A stretch of 64,000 nucleotides of DNA from Acanthococcus lagerstroemiae (Eukaryota; Arthropoda; Insecta; Hemiptera; Eriococcidae), in the NCBI GenBank assembly GCA_031841125.1, contig CM063106.1, positions 18,786,001 through 18,850,000 on the forward strand. The letters are read 5' to 3'. Below are positions 45,392-56,984 of the stretch, one piece after another. Below the pieces are notes generated by a model, which saw nothing but the letters and a program-made list of their open reading frames with translations, was not told the origin of the DNA and made no database searches. The number at the start of each line of letters is the position of its first letter. The first letter of the stretch is position 1. The position numbers and the translations under genes were made by a program.

Positions 45392-48032
45392 CATATGACT
45401 GAAGGTGAGGAGTAAAAAATTTCTCGTATGGCCATAGTTTCAAGTGCACAGTGGTTGAGCTCAAAGATGATTAGAAGGTTACGAACAACTAAAACGAAAT
45501 CTCTATGTTCGAACATTTTGAAATGTCAGGTTGGAGCCATGGAAGCAGAGTAAACGGGAGCTAATTCTAAATTGCCCCTGGAGCCAGAATTGGTGTCTGG
45601 AGCAAACTTTATCATCTTCTGAAGTTGAAATCTATGACTCCAGATGAGAGACGGAAAAGGATACTGGGTGAAGCGGAGGCAGGGACGATAGAAGCCTAAG
45701 AAGATACCGGGAAAATACTACTGTATCGGCTCAAATTCTCACTTTCATTAGGTACCATTACAACAAATCTTCTTTTCCCTTCCTCTTTGTTCCAACCAAT
45801 ATAACGGCCCGAAACTTCCAAATGTACCGGACCACATCTTATGAATCGAGCCGGTCTGCTGGTAAACTTCCCGGTAACTTAAATGGCCAATCTGTTCCAA
45901 AGTGAAAGGGTGGTATTAATAGTTAAAAACGAGGAAGATGGAATAGGAACAGCTAGAGCTTAGATTCCCAAAGTTGCCCGGAGTCAGAGTCGGAGCCCGC
46001 AGCTAATTTTCAGATTTTTTCGGGGTCAGAGCAGGAGCCTCTCCAGAGACATTGGTCGAAGCCAAAAGCAGACGGTTCCGGGTCCTCGATTAAAGCTGAT
46101 TCTAGGTGATTCTTGAGCCAAAAGTAGACTAGCAAGCAAACAAAAACATTTTTTTGATTCCTGGACGCCTCGAATTGTGGAGTTCAACTATTTTAATCGA
46201 AGATTTCGAAACACCAATTTCAAAAAGATGATCTGGATAACTGCAACAATACAGTTACCTCTTACGTTCAATTTCCGTTCACTAATGCGGAATGCGCCAC
46301 AAAAATAGATGTTTCATTTCAACCATGTATCGAAGCAGAACAGACCATTGACCCAAGTTCAGGAATGACTAGAGGAAAACGCACGCACCGCAGACCGGCT
46401 CATACACCTTTTCGGTTCAATTACGACAGACTACATCAGTTCTTTGACTTCCGTACAGTAGGATCGCTGGATTTATATGCACGAATCACGACTTAAAGAT
46501 TACGAATGAATAAATCAATCAAGCAGTCTTGATCGAAGTTAATATTTCGATGAAATTCTGCACTTGTTCAAGATTCTGAAGTGAACAGACGAGTAAGATT
46601 TTGGCCCGACATTAACGAGTTAAGGAACGTATCTTCGTCACCAGTTAAGTACAGTCTTCGCCCAAGCTTCTAGCTCTAGGTAAGCTTAATGACAGTACCA
46701 ACTTAGTGTTCAACATATGGACATAATCCATTTTTTTATTAATAAACTGGTTATTTATTTTGTAAGTTACGATGCACGGGATCCGATAATACGCCGTGAT
46801 TATGTAAAAGCGTGAAAAAGACTTGAGACGACGAGGATACGCGAAGATATAGGCGATATGAAAAATTAAACAAAAGTCCAAAAAGGGCACTCAACATCTT
46901 CCTCGTCATCTGAAATGCGAAAACTGTATCCAGTCGCCCATTAAGTGGAATGTGCTTCCATTTCGTAAGTTCATTTAGCAGTAACGCAGTTCTTACGAAG
47001 TATTTAATGGCAACACCGTTAGGAGCGCCATCATCCGCGATACTTAAGAACGTCATCCAGTTATCAATTATCGCTGCCTAATACATGTCCAACTATAGCA
47101 TTAAAATCACTCGATTTTCCAGCTTTATTTCACTTTCTCCTTCTACACTTCTGTTTTTTGTTGTTAATTTCTGTAATACTTGTCAGCGACAGTTCTACAC
47201 AACTCATATTTTGCCTAAAAACAATAACAAATCGAAGAATGTATACAACCGAACGAGGCGGCGCGCGGTAACCAGCACGCGCCGGCCATTCGAAAGCGTG
47301 GGAGTTGCCCACACGATCTGATTTTAAAATAAAGAATCGTGTATATTTTATATGAAACGCTAGACTAGTCCAACTACCGCGGGGTTCTCTCGGTGGGTGT
47401 GTCACACCGCGGGAGATCATTTAGCACTTTTAAAAACAGTAAGCATATGGCATTATAACTTAAATACAGAGTAATCCGTGCCGCACAGAAGTGACCTTTA
47501 TTGAAATATAACCACTGGCCAGCGGAATACCATTGACAAATGTTTCAGATTTGAACAGATACACGTTCACAGTAAACATTCGACGAGTTATTAATGTCGC
47601 CTTCGCAAATACCTGACGAGTGCAACTTGAATGTCGGGAAAACGTAGACAAGTGAGCGACGACATTGCCGGCGGTTTAAAAACCGCAATTACAATGGACC
47701 GGATTTCAGTTCTGGATTAATGGCATCCAATTCCAAAGAGAATATCGGAAATTTTTGATAGAAGCAAAAATGTATCATAGGGTGCCATTTTTCAACTTTT
47801 TTTTCTGCTCGTCCCCCTCGCCGAGATTTTTTCCTTCAGGTGTAAAAATGAACTCCTGAAAATTTCAGCCCAGTCGAACAATATTAACCAGTGGCGACAT
47901 GAGCTCTAAATTCGAAAAACAGATGTCCGAGCGCGCCCGTACGCGACGCGGGTATCATCGCGTGGCGCTCCGCGTAACGCATCAAGGGACCAACGCACGC
48001 GACTCGAAAACACAAAAATTGTAATTTTGAGC
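45392..48032. other. No gene recognised; CG-richer spots at 47.25-47.42 and 47.92-48.0 kb
   Basis: Mostly AT-rich. At 47.25-47.42 kb there are runs of CG dinucleotides (GGCGGCGCGCGGTAAC, ACCGCGGGGTTC, CACACCGCGGGAG), and at 47.93-48.0 kb GAGCGCGCCCGTACGCG and GGCGCTCCGCG. Either could be an unmethylated promoter, but no coding start with a recognisable protein follows. The short frames on both strands lack domains. Confidence 0.4.
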
Positions 48033-48040
48033 GCCACCAG

Positions 48041-48327
48041 CAGGGACGTACCGATAGGGGTGGGGAGGCAACTTACCCTTCCTGCAGGAATTTTTCACTC
48101 AGCAGTTCAGGAAAATTACCATTTCAGTCAGGCGGAGTAGGGAAAGTTGGGAAAATCTAACAAAGTCAAATGTTTTTTTTTTTTTTTTTTTTGCTATGAT
48201 ACTTGGGAATTGAGTTAGGAAGTTGGAAAAATTCAACAAGTCGAAAGTTTTTTTTTTGTGCTTTGATATTTGGGAATTTTGAGTTGAGTGCCCCCCCCCC
48301 CAGGAAAAACTCTTCGGTACATCTCTA
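48041..48327 (+). mobile_element. hAT-type CAGGGACGTACC family, copy 3
   Basis: Left end CAGGGACGTACCGATAGGGG is the best-preserved family terminus. The right end CTTCGGTACATCTCTA is its partner. Flanks GCCACCAG (48033-48040) and GCTACCAG (48328-48335) match at 7 of 8. The interior has CCATTTCAGTCAGGCGGAGT, GGAAAAATTCAACAAGTC and TTTGGGAATTTTGAGTTGAG, plus long T and C runs. Confidence 0.85.
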
Positions 48328-48335
48328 GCTACCAG

Positions 48336-49318
48336 AGCATTCGATTACGTTCATGATTAACAGGCTTTACTTCATACGAGCGAAGTTCATTTAACAGGCG
48401 AATAACATTGAGGAGGGGCTACTATGGGGAGAATATTGGTGAATCATGAATTAAATCGATCTAAATCAAAAAACATCAAAATATGCTAGTCAAATTTTGT
48501 TGTTTATGACGTTACGGCAGTTTGTTATAATATGCAAAGTACTCACATTTCTCACTTGATGGTTTAGAAATGGATCTGCAGAAGGGTAAAGGGATTCCAC
48601 GTCCTAATCCCGCTTCAAAAAGTACATGTCACTTTTCATTTACTATAAACACACCGGCCTACGAACTAGGGTTGCCGGATTGGCTAAAAATAAAAAAAGT
48701 ACATTTAATTGCAGTGGCGTAGAAGTTTCCGTGAGGAGGGGGGAGGGTGAAAACCAAAAAATCTTCTCCGGGAAAGAAGTGTACTAACAAAAAATCTCAC
48801 AGATCTTCTCTGAGATTTGTCAAGAAGTGCTTTTTATCAACTTTACTGAATAGTTTTTGAGTTAATTCGAACTTTCGAGGAAAGGGATACAAATAATACT
48901 TTCCTGTAATGACTTTCATAAGTTAGACCCGGAGAAAGGGGCTAAAGTGCACTGCTTCAAGCTTCCCCTTTTTCAGCGCATCTAGAAGTTAAAGACTGAT
49001 TTGAACTGGAGTTTGAGAATCGGAGGTGAAGAATCCTGAAGCAGGGAAAACAAACCCAGACTGAAAGTTAAATTTCGTTTCTGAAAATGGAGTACCCTGG
49101 ACTCCTATGAGAGACTAGTCAGTCAAAAGTCGAAGGTTTCAAGCTGAGTATCGAACGTTATCTAAAAGGTTGAAACAAAGCTGAAATGTGAAAGACATTT
49201 CGAAAATCTGAAAATCGGTAGCAAACGGTGAATTTCGAATTTCAATGACTATGCTGTTTTACTAGATTCTTTGATTGACCTAGAGCCTAAAATTTGAGAA
49301 AGTTGAACATCTCTCTTC
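48336..49318. other. No gene seen
   Basis: AT-rich. CAGTGGCGTAGAAG followed by a G-rich stretch at 48.71 kb looks like a single hAT left terminus, but I could not find a matching right end. Confidence 0.45.
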
Positions 49319-50839
49319 TCTCTATATATTAAAAACCAAAACTCCTCCTCCCCCCTCCTGGAAAAAACGCACTGCGGGTTGCTTGCCTAAAAATTAGAAA
49401 AATTGCAGGGGCAGATCAGCTACTTTCAAGGACATAATCTGTTCTGACACAAAAGATCTCAAAGTTTTAAGACATAAAAAGACATAAAATGACATAATTA
49501 CCCATAATCTTCAAGATCACAAATCGCTGCAGGTTGCCTACCCTGCCCCTAATTGCTCAATTTTCCAGGGGTAGCCTACCCTCAGGAGGGGGTTCATGGT
49601 TGAGAAGAGAGCTCCTGCAGGGGGAGGAGGACCCCTGTGGGGGCATGGGTTGTGGACGGAGATGAAGGCCCTGGGTGAGGCGGGAGTAAGAGGACCTGGT
49701 GAAGGAGAAAGTCCTTGGTGCGAGAGGGCGCCTCGGAGAGAAATGGCCGTGATGCGGGAGGGGCTGGTGGCGGGGTGGGGCCTTGAGGATGAAGGGATCT
49801 CGGGGGGAGGGGTGGTCATGGTTGTGAGAGCTCCTGGGTGGATGGTCAGGGATCTTCAAGAGGGTAGGAGGGCCATAGTGAGGACAGGGGCTCTGAAGGT
49901 AGATGAAGCCCAGGTAGTAGTGGTGGGTGAGAGGTTCTCGTGGCGGAGGAAATCCTTGGTAGGAGAGGGTGGCCATTCAGGAAGGCGGAGGTAGTGGTGG
50001 ATGAGGATCCTAGAGGGGTAGTGAAATTTTGGTAGATAAAGGCCCGGGGGTGTAAGAGGTACTCACGGTAGAGGAGTGATCCTAAAGGGGAAGAAAACCA
50101 CGGTGGTGGCGGGGACTGTAGAGGGAGGTAAAGGCCCCTAGTTGGGAGGGGGTCATAGTGAGGAAGGAGTCCTGGTGGAGGAGGAAGTTCTTGGTAAGAG
50201 AAGCGGCCGGGAAGGCGAATGAAGGCCATGGTGTGTAAGGTTCTGGTCCCGAGGAGGGGTTGGAGGACCAGGGGATCTTCGTGGTGGTTGAGCGAGGAGG
50301 CCGTAGGGTGATGGAGCCGCGGAAGGGGAAAGCTGTAGAGAAGGACTAAGGCCACCATTGGGGAGGTCGTAGTGATGGGTGCAGAGGTCTTTGTGGGGAT
50401 GTGGTACGTGAACAGAAATTAAGGCCATAGTGGTGTGGGGTGGTCGAAGGACGTGGTCCTAATGGAGGGCACTCGGGGTGGAAGAGGGTGATCGGGGGAG
50501 ACTAGGTGGAGGACTATGGCCATTGTGGGGGAGGAGTTTGTGACTGAGGAAGGCTGCGACTGTTGAGGTGTGACCGTGGAGGCGGAGAGCAACCATGGTC
50601 AACGAGGGGGTCGTGGTGGAGGAGGAGGAGGCTCGTGATGAAGAACGGATGGAAGGGGGTTCATGGTGGAAGATTGAGGACCGCTGATAGAGGGGGAGCA
50701 AAAGAAGCACAAAGCAAACCTCAACTCAGGAATAAAAGTTTCAGACCAAACTTTAAGGACTGTGGTGGTTGGACGAGGCGCGATGCGAGAGACGGCGGGG
50801 GGTTGGGCCGCGAAGCGGCCAGGGGGCGAAGCCACCTAG
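49319..50839 (+). mobile_element. Helitron-like element with GC-rich repetitive body
   Basis: The right end has two short hairpins, GGCCGC-GAA-GCGGCC and GGGGGC-GAA-GCCACC, followed at once by CTAG and then T, as in Helitrons (hairpin, CTRR, host T). The left end reads TCTCTATATATTAAAA, the common animal Helitron 5' form, after a pyrimidine tract. The true start could be 49310, where an A precedes TC. The body is purine-skewed, with degenerate repeats such as GGAGGAGGA, TGAAGGCC and GGTGGTGG, and gives long proline-rich frames on the minus strand that are composition artefacts. No Rep or helicase motif, so it is nonautonomous. Confidence 0.7.
50800..50839 (+). terminator. Helitron-type 3' hairpin and CTAG end
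   Basis: Two hairpins with GAA loops precede CTAG at 50836-50839. In rolling-circle elements the hairpin next to CTRR acts as the transposition terminator; here the inner stem has one mismatch. Confidence 0.6.
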
Positions 50840-51227
50840 TTTTATTAAAATCTGAAAGTTGAAAGCAAAAGACTTATTTTTTCAATGTCACAAGCTGAAT
50901 CCGATAGCAAATGAAGGGTACAGGGAAAGAAGCAGGTAAGTCACTTTTGTGGTGAAGCGAGAAAAATAAAAAGCAATTTGTTTACATACGTAGTTCGTAC
51001 CTGTATGTGAATTTTGAAACCTGTTTTTCGGGACTGTAGCATCCTTTCAGGCATCCTACCGTAGCTCAGCTACTTCTACTCATTACTCCTGTTCCAACGG
51101 TATCAATAACTCAATTTTGTCACATAAGTGACTTACCTGCTTCTTTTCCTGTACCCTTCAAAGGTACTAGTATTTAATTTACGGGCTTTGGTCCTGGTGA
51201 ATATAGGAGGAAACTTTAGTCTGGGAC

Positions 51228-51425
51228 AAAATTCAAAACTCCATGTGTTTTTCCCATAAAAACGAGTTGGAGCTTGTGGCTCGGATTCCCCTAATCCGAT
51301 CGACCTGAAATTTTGTAGTTTTTTCCCCCCTATTTTTATTTTAATTTATTGGAACCAATTTAGGAGACGAATCAGGGGGAATTCAGGAAAAAATATCACC
51401 AAGAGTAAATAACGACACCTTAATG
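51228..51425 (-). repeat. Unclassified dispersed repeat (TTATGGGAAAA family), copy 5
   Basis: The minus strand reads AAATTTCAGGTCGATCGGAT, TAGGGGAATCCGAGCCACAA, TTTTATGGGAAAAACACATGG and AGTTTTGAATTTTG, in family order. The flank with GGAACCAATTTAGGAGACGA and GGGGGAATTCAGG also matches 11.87-11.93 kb, where copy 2 lies in the same orientation. Confidence 0.6.
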
Positions 51426-51429
51426 TGTA

Positions 51430-52149
51430 TAAGAAGTTGTACATTCCTCTCAAGTATTCCTAAAATCCTTTCAGCTTACCCTCCCAGACTAGGTATGCTC
51501 ATGTGCGCAAATGTGAGTGCTTGGGGGATAAGGTTCCAATCTGCATTTGCAGGAACGAAACTATTGGGGGGGGGGGGGTGAAGCACCTCCCAATAATTTG
51601 GCAATCGGCAAATTTTCAAACTGTTCACTTGAATTTTTCATTTTCTAAGAACGTTTGTTTGTTCGTTTATTATTATTATTATTTTTTTAATTAAAAAATA
51701 TTTCAATTGAAAAATAGGCAAATTTTTCAAATTTAAAAAAAAAATGCTGGCGAATTTTTAGTTTTTGAAATATATTTGCCGGAAAATTTTTCTTCTCCCC
51801 CCCCCCCAACTGAAAGTCAAGTTGCGTCTCCGTCCTGAAGTAATAATGAAATATTACAGCTGGATGATTAAATACTGTTTTATCATACTAACACTTTTTT
51901 TTTCTTTAACAGTACATGGCACGCACTGTGAAGTAGTATCAAAAGAATACATGTACTTTTTGAGTACCTACGTTTGGTAATTCTAGGTACGCTAAAGCCG
52001 GTTTTACTTTTAGTAGAATAGGCAATACCTACAGCGCAACATGTGAACATGTATTTAAAAAATCAACTCTACAAAAAATCAAAAAATGTTCAAAAAATGT
52101 TTTAAAATTATTTTTTTAAAATAAATTACCCCTCTCCTCCGTCTCCTCA
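51430..52149. other. No gene seen; homopolymers and TTA repeats
   Basis: Holds G-runs (51.57 kb), a short (TTA)n (51.67 kb), and A- and C-runs (51.73-51.80 kb). No domain in the 63- and 71-codon frames. Confidence 0.5.
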
Positions 52150-52400
52150 TGTCTGAGGCCTCAAATCGATCTTAACATGTCTTAAGCGAATCCTAGAAGA
52201 GTATTAAGAATATTGAGGAGCCTGGAAATGTGTTTATCAGTTCTCTTCAAAGAGTCTGGAGAAGTCGTAAGAAGCCTTGATCATGTCTTGAGAAGTCTTA
52301 ACCAAGTGTGGAAACGTTTTAAAGAGTTTCAAACAAGTTTGGAAAAGCCTTAAAACGTCTTCAACCCGAATAGAAAAGTCTTTGAGAGTCTTAAATACAA
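52150..52400. repeat. Degenerate minisatellite (AAGTCTTAACC type)
   Basis: GAGTCTGGAGAAGTCGTAAG, TTGAGAAGTCTTAACCAAG, TGTGGAAACGTTTTAAAGAG and TTTGGAAAAGCCTTAAAACG are consecutive imperfect units of about 25-30 bp, closest to those at 6.55-6.85 kb. Confidence 0.5.
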
Positions 52401-52836
52401 AGCATCGAAATTTCGCCACTTTTGGTCTTCGAGCGGCAATTCTTAGGTTGACAAATGAATTTCGGTCGAAATTTAATAGCTAGATTCGTAATCCACACAA
52501 TAAATTTTACTTGAATGAAGAACAATTTTTCCTATTAAATCAGTGAAATTGACCGTATTTTATTTTAAATTTAAAAAAAAAAATGAGGCGAAATTATCAG
52601 AAAAATCTTTTTTCTATTTGAATTCTGGAATTTTAAATTAGGGTACGATACACTCCTGTTACTATGACATCATATTACTGAGTGTACTTGAGCGAAAATC
52701 GTGTTTGTACCAAACTTTATGCTCCTCCCGACATTCTCCTAGCCATTTGCTCATTGATCTTGATCTTTGCTGCGCAACTGCAGTCTGCAACCGTGTATGT
52801 TAATAGAAATTCCCATGTTTCACCAACTCTTCTCCT

Positions 52837-52970
52837 CTCATTTTTTCCTCTCTCGTGAGCTGATTTTCTTATTTTAATAGGACCAAAAGTTAAAATAGAG
52901 TACATTTATAGGTTTATAGTTCCTCCTTCAAAAATAATGTACTTTGTAGGATTTATAAGACTGTTCCCTG
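52837..52970 (-). mobile_element. hAT-like short element, copy 2 (partial)
   Basis: On the minus strand, from 52970: CAGGGAACAGTCTTATAAAT, CCTACAAAGTAC, TTTTTGAAGGAGGAACTATA, AACCTATAAATGTACTC and GGTCCTATTAAAATAAG, then AAATCAGCTCACGAGAGAGG. This follows the 1310-1641 element block by block. The far end is not preserved and I see no target duplication. Confidence 0.6.
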
Positions 52971-53138
52971 TAACATACTCGTATTACATCTTTTGGACTT
53001 TTCTTTCCTCTCTAATGAGCATTGTAGACTGAAAAGTCTTACCAACCCTGAAGAATTTCCTTACACTTATTTGGGGTATTTTTCATTTCAATATTAATAA
53101 GAAAAAAAAAATGGTTAGCGGCACATTATCCACTCATT
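52971..53138. other. Short spacer without features
   Basis: AT-rich; no frame or repeat termini. Confidence 0.5.
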
Positions 53139-53321
53139 TCACTGCCATCGTGAGGCGAAACAAAATGATCCCAGTGCTAAGAGGGGAACTGGAACCATAA
53201 TTTTTGTACATTTCGACTGCCCTACTCCAGGAATGCTCATCTGCCACTGCGCGAGGCAGGAAGATATTAACAAAACCGAATACAACGCAATAACTATTAG
53301 AGCTAAGACGCAAAAATTCAT
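53139..53321 (-). CDS. Candidate small secreted peptide or first exon (60 codons)
   Basis: The frame starts MNFCVLALIVIALYSVLL and continues ISSCLA before QWQMSIPGVGQSKC, which is a convincing secretory signal peptide of about 24 residues with a plausible cleavage after CLA. The remaining 36 residues (two cysteines, then MVPVPLLALGSF) match no family that I know. It lies in unique-looking DNA without transposon termini. It could be a complete short peptide, the first exon of a longer secreted protein, or a chance hydrophobic frame. An overlapping 87-codon frame in another phase is less convincing. Confidence 0.25.
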   Translation of the reverse strand: MNFCVLALIVIALYSVLLISSCLAQWQMSIPGVGQSKCTKIMVPVPLLALGSFCFASRWQ

Positions 53322-55621
53322 CTAGCGTAACTTCATAGCATATTGTGCCTGTCTCCAAAATGCAATCACAAAATTCATTTCTCATCCACGAGTACATACA
53401 CAGACGGTATGCTCATTTTATTGCCTATACCATTTTTGGAAAATCGACCATTTGAAATTCGTAATTTACGAAATACGCACCCGGTTACTTTCTAACAACT
53501 ATTTCTAATTACTATACACCAGCAACCGGTACTCCAATTTTCATTTCAATAAATTAAGAGTAAAACATCATTAGGACGATTCTAAAACGAGTAGAAATGA
53601 TCATGCGACTAAAGCGTATACCTGCTACATGTGGTGTCTGGTGTGTGCAGTGAAATTGGCTAAAGCGTGACCAATGTATTGGTTAATGTAGAACTGCAAG
53701 CATCATATGGTATGGTCAAGGATGAATACTGTAACACTGTAAGAGGTATTTTTCCAATTTAATTAAAACGAATGCGGAATGCTCTCTTTGGGACCTGCGT
53801 ACTGTGTCGGCGATTTAATTAAGAAATTATTTTCCATTACCGCCGACCTGCCATCTAATTAGATAGGTCTTGATTTGCACCGCCGTCAAAAGGAGCGGAA
53901 TCGACTGTACACGTAATGGGTATTCTTCGTTTTTCGCGGAATCCTCTCAGACTGTAGCCTGTTTTAGATCGCGAAGAGGATAATTGTATCATTTGAAGAA
54001 ATTGTTGTTATTAAAATATTTAACGAAGTCACGTCTCACCGATTTTATGTAAGTAGTCTCAGGTTCCTATATTATATTATGTATTTTAGATAATCTACCA
54101 GATTTTTGGCGATATGTAACATGCACTTTCACGTTCGTTTCATACATACGATATAAGTTACTTGTAAGGTAACCCAGTAAGCCGTGCTCCATACAGGTTG
54201 TATAAACTTGCGGAAGGTATTTTGACTTCGTATATAACTTGCTTTTTTACGCGTGTAAGTAGGCAAATAATTTCCAGGCACATGTGCTCCGTTTATTGTA
54301 CACAGCAATAATTGGACCATTAGAGTAGACGAAAATCGAGCACGAACCACGACACGAACGTATGATCGACGATAGTGCAAGAGAAGTTCGAGTACACCCA
54401 CTTTACATACTTTAAAAGAAAACAAATCAGTTCTAATGCGATACAAAAGTTTGAAAACCCGGATACTTAAAATTTGTAGTTGCAGAATAACGAAATCAGC
54501 TCACAGCAACTAAGGAACATGCTTCCTATGAAAAATTGAAGAGCTTTCTTCCAAAGTGACCTGAGTTAGTTGTTGTCGGTTCTGAGATAGCAACGTGATT
54601 TGGTAGAGAATATGATGAAGTACAATCTAGTCGTGGTTTGAACCCTCTCTATCTATGTTAGGTTTGATGTTCTATGCATTTTACGTTAAAAACTGTTTCC
54701 AAACTGATCTGCTCCCTGGCAAAGCTGAAATTTGTCCCTCTAAAAATTTGTAATTCCCGTGATACCCGAGACTGCTGGCTACGGTTCTGTACTACAATAT
54801 CTTACTGCTGCGACAGAGACCCCATCTTCTTCTTCAACTAACTGCTCTAAAACGTAGAGTATTTCTCACCTAAATCTACGGTTGAGAAATTGGTATCTTA
54901 TTTCGAAATAATAAAACTGAGGTGGGGTACCACGTGATACTTTTAAAATCAACAAAAGCTCGTAAACACACTCAAGTAATAAAACATAGCTATATACTTT
55001 ATACGTAACTTATTAAGAAAGCACTCCCCGTACAGTATACACTCGTATCCTAAACCAGTGAATTAATTCCGCCAATTTGTACTGGACTGAAGAATAACCA
55101 TAAATTTGAAAAATAGTTCGTGAAATCTTGGTCTACACCGAATGTTATTTGTTCTTCCTGTTCTGTTATAGCAATTTTATTGTTTTAGAGTCATTTTTAT
55201 ATTAATATACAAGACCGAACAAAGCTTACAAAGCCATAGGCCCGATGAAGACATTCAATTTTGTGTAGTAGCCTACGTGAACATCGAACGTGGGTTTTCA
55301 TTTGAAATGAGTCAATTAATTTTTTAGCTTATTTACATTTCCGCGTTGTAAAATTTAAATAACCAGTGCTTCTCGATCTATACATAATCTCAGCAGACGA
55401 TAGATCATAATTCGGTACACTCTTATTAGACATTTAAACGCGTATTAGCAGAGACATATTTCAAATGAATTTCCTTGTTGCGGAGAGCAGAACAACGTAA
55501 CACGGCATCGATTCCACTTTTTTGTTTAAAATTCATGCGGACCCAAAAAACGATCGTTTTCATCAGTTTAGGACTCCAGCTATAAAAAGATCCGTCCGTC
55601 AGTGACAAACGAAGATTTTCT
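53322..55621. other. No gene recognised
   Basis: Unique-looking AT-rich DNA. The 105-codon minus frame (54129-54446) and the 82-codon minus frame (55426-55674) show no domain, and the second runs into a transposable element. Confidence 0.45.
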
Positions 55622-55629
55622 ACTTCAAG

Positions 55630-55782
55630 CAGTGCCGTATCCAGGAATATGGCGAGGGGGGTTTGACCTAACATATGGGGTTTCTAATGTTTCTGAGATC
55701 CGTATTTTCCTGAATTTTCAAGCGCAAGGCTGTACCCGGGGGGGGTGTCCAGACCCCTAACCCCCCTTTGTATACGACCCTG
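55630..55782 (+). mobile_element. Short hAT-type element, 153 bp, exact target duplication
   Basis: Ends CAGTGCCGTATCCAGG and, reading inward from the right, CAGGGTCGTATACAAAGG. ACTTCAAG flanks both sides exactly (55622-55629 and 55783-55790). G- and C-runs lie near the ends. It has the same length as, and similar termini to, the element at 39127-39279. Confidence 0.85.
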
Positions 55783-55794
55783 ACTTCAAGGGGA

Positions 55795-56019
55795 CAGGGA
55801 CGTAGCGAAGAGTTTTTCTGGAGGGGCAAAAATTGTTAAATTCTCAACTGACTCAACTCAAAATTCCCAAGCATCAACAATTTTTTATACTGGCTAAAAA
55901 AAACTTTTTTGACTAGTTGGATTTTCCAAACTTTTGATCAATCTAATAAAATTTCCCAACTCGGGTGGAGGCTTGGGAGGGCACGCTGTTCCCGTGCCCG
56001 CCCCCTATTTTCGTCCCTG
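55795..56019 (-). mobile_element. hAT-type CAGGGACGTACC family, copy 4
   Basis: Left end CAGGGACGTAGCGAAGAG; right end, reading inward, CAGGGACGAAAATAGGGG. Flanks CAAGGGGA (55787-55794) and CAAGGAGG (56020-56027) match at 6 of 8. The left flank overlaps the right target duplication of the neighbouring 153-bp element. The interior contains CTCAAAATTCCCAAGCATC and GACTAGTTGGATTTTCC, as in copy 2. Confidence 0.8.
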
Positions 56020-56154
56020 CAAGGAGGTGGGAGATGCCAACTCTAACCGATTCGAAATATACAACACGAAAAACCCTGAGTAAGTATTTAGATAGATACT
56101 TCGAAAACTGATTGTAAAAATGACTCACCAACTAATTCTTTCTATTAAGATGGT

Positions 56155-56371
56155 CTCTTTTTTCTAATTTGCTCCCAATCCGAGTCCTAAAATCCGCCCT
56201 TTCAAGCATTACTTCAGAGACGTCGGGGAGGTAGTTAGGGCTGTCTTAGCCCTCTTCCCTTCTGGCCGAAGAACCGGCCTAGGTCGAAGTCTGGCGAGTT
56301 GCTACGTGGGCTCGAACCCGGCACCTCCGGATTTCGAGACAAACGATCCACTCGGCCAACCAGACCCATTA
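56155..56371 (-). mobile_element. tRNA-derived SINE, copy 4
   Basis: The minus strand starts GGGTCTGGTTGGCCGAGTGG (A box) and then has GGGTTCGAGCCC (B box), CCTAGGCCGGTTCTTCGGCC, TAAGACAGCCCTAAC, CCCCGACGTCTCTGAAGTAA and GACTCGGATTGGGAG. TATTAAGATGGT flanks both ends exactly (56143-56154 and 56372-56383). Full-length apart from a short tail. Confidence 0.9.
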
Positions 56372-56383
56372 TATTAAGATGGT

Positions 56384-56984
56384 TTGGAAACAGGCTTGAA
56401 ATCTTCAGCGCTCCATACCAATTGTTCAGGAAGGAAGAACAAAATGGCATAACTACTTTACAAGCGTAGTCTCTTCAATTTGGAATTATCCAAATATCCC
56501 CATAAATTTCTAATATTTTACAAACTGTTCTTTCACATGTGTCTCTCAATTGACGAAATATTAGTCACAGATCAGCGCTCCATACTAACTGTTCAAGAAG
56601 AAAAGACAAAGTAGCGCAATTTACTAGAATCTTCCCCTCCTCCATGTAATAGGTCAAGTTACATTTAATTTTTCAGGAGATGAAAAAGAAAGATTCACGT
56701 GTTACCTAACTGCATGAACGCTGATATATGTTGTGAAAAGATAGATTCAACCTTTGAGAAACCTATGGCACGGCTGAAATTCTGCTCGCCATCACATATG
56801 CGCTGAAATATTCGAAACTAAAAATTCAAAAGAAAAAGAATTAACCGGTTTTACACTTTTTTTTTTGGAACTAACCTGTTTTACACACACGTTTTGGCCA
56901 CTTGAATGGTTTTATTGGATGACTAGATTAACATTGCAGGATCAGAATATTGTTTTCAAAACATCAAAACGATGATGGTGTGGT
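56384..56984. other. No gene seen
   Basis: AT-rich, short frames only. Confidence 0.5.

Noticed and set aside
48714..48760. Additional hAT-type element starting CAGTGGCGTAG
   Set aside because: Only a left terminus is convincing. No right end with a matching 8-bp duplication was found.
49538..50862. Long overlapping frames on both strands in the GC-rich block, with proline-rich translations
   Set aside because: The frames coexist on both strands in overlapping phases and reflect purine-skewed repeats. No domain is visible, and the block has Helitron-like ends.
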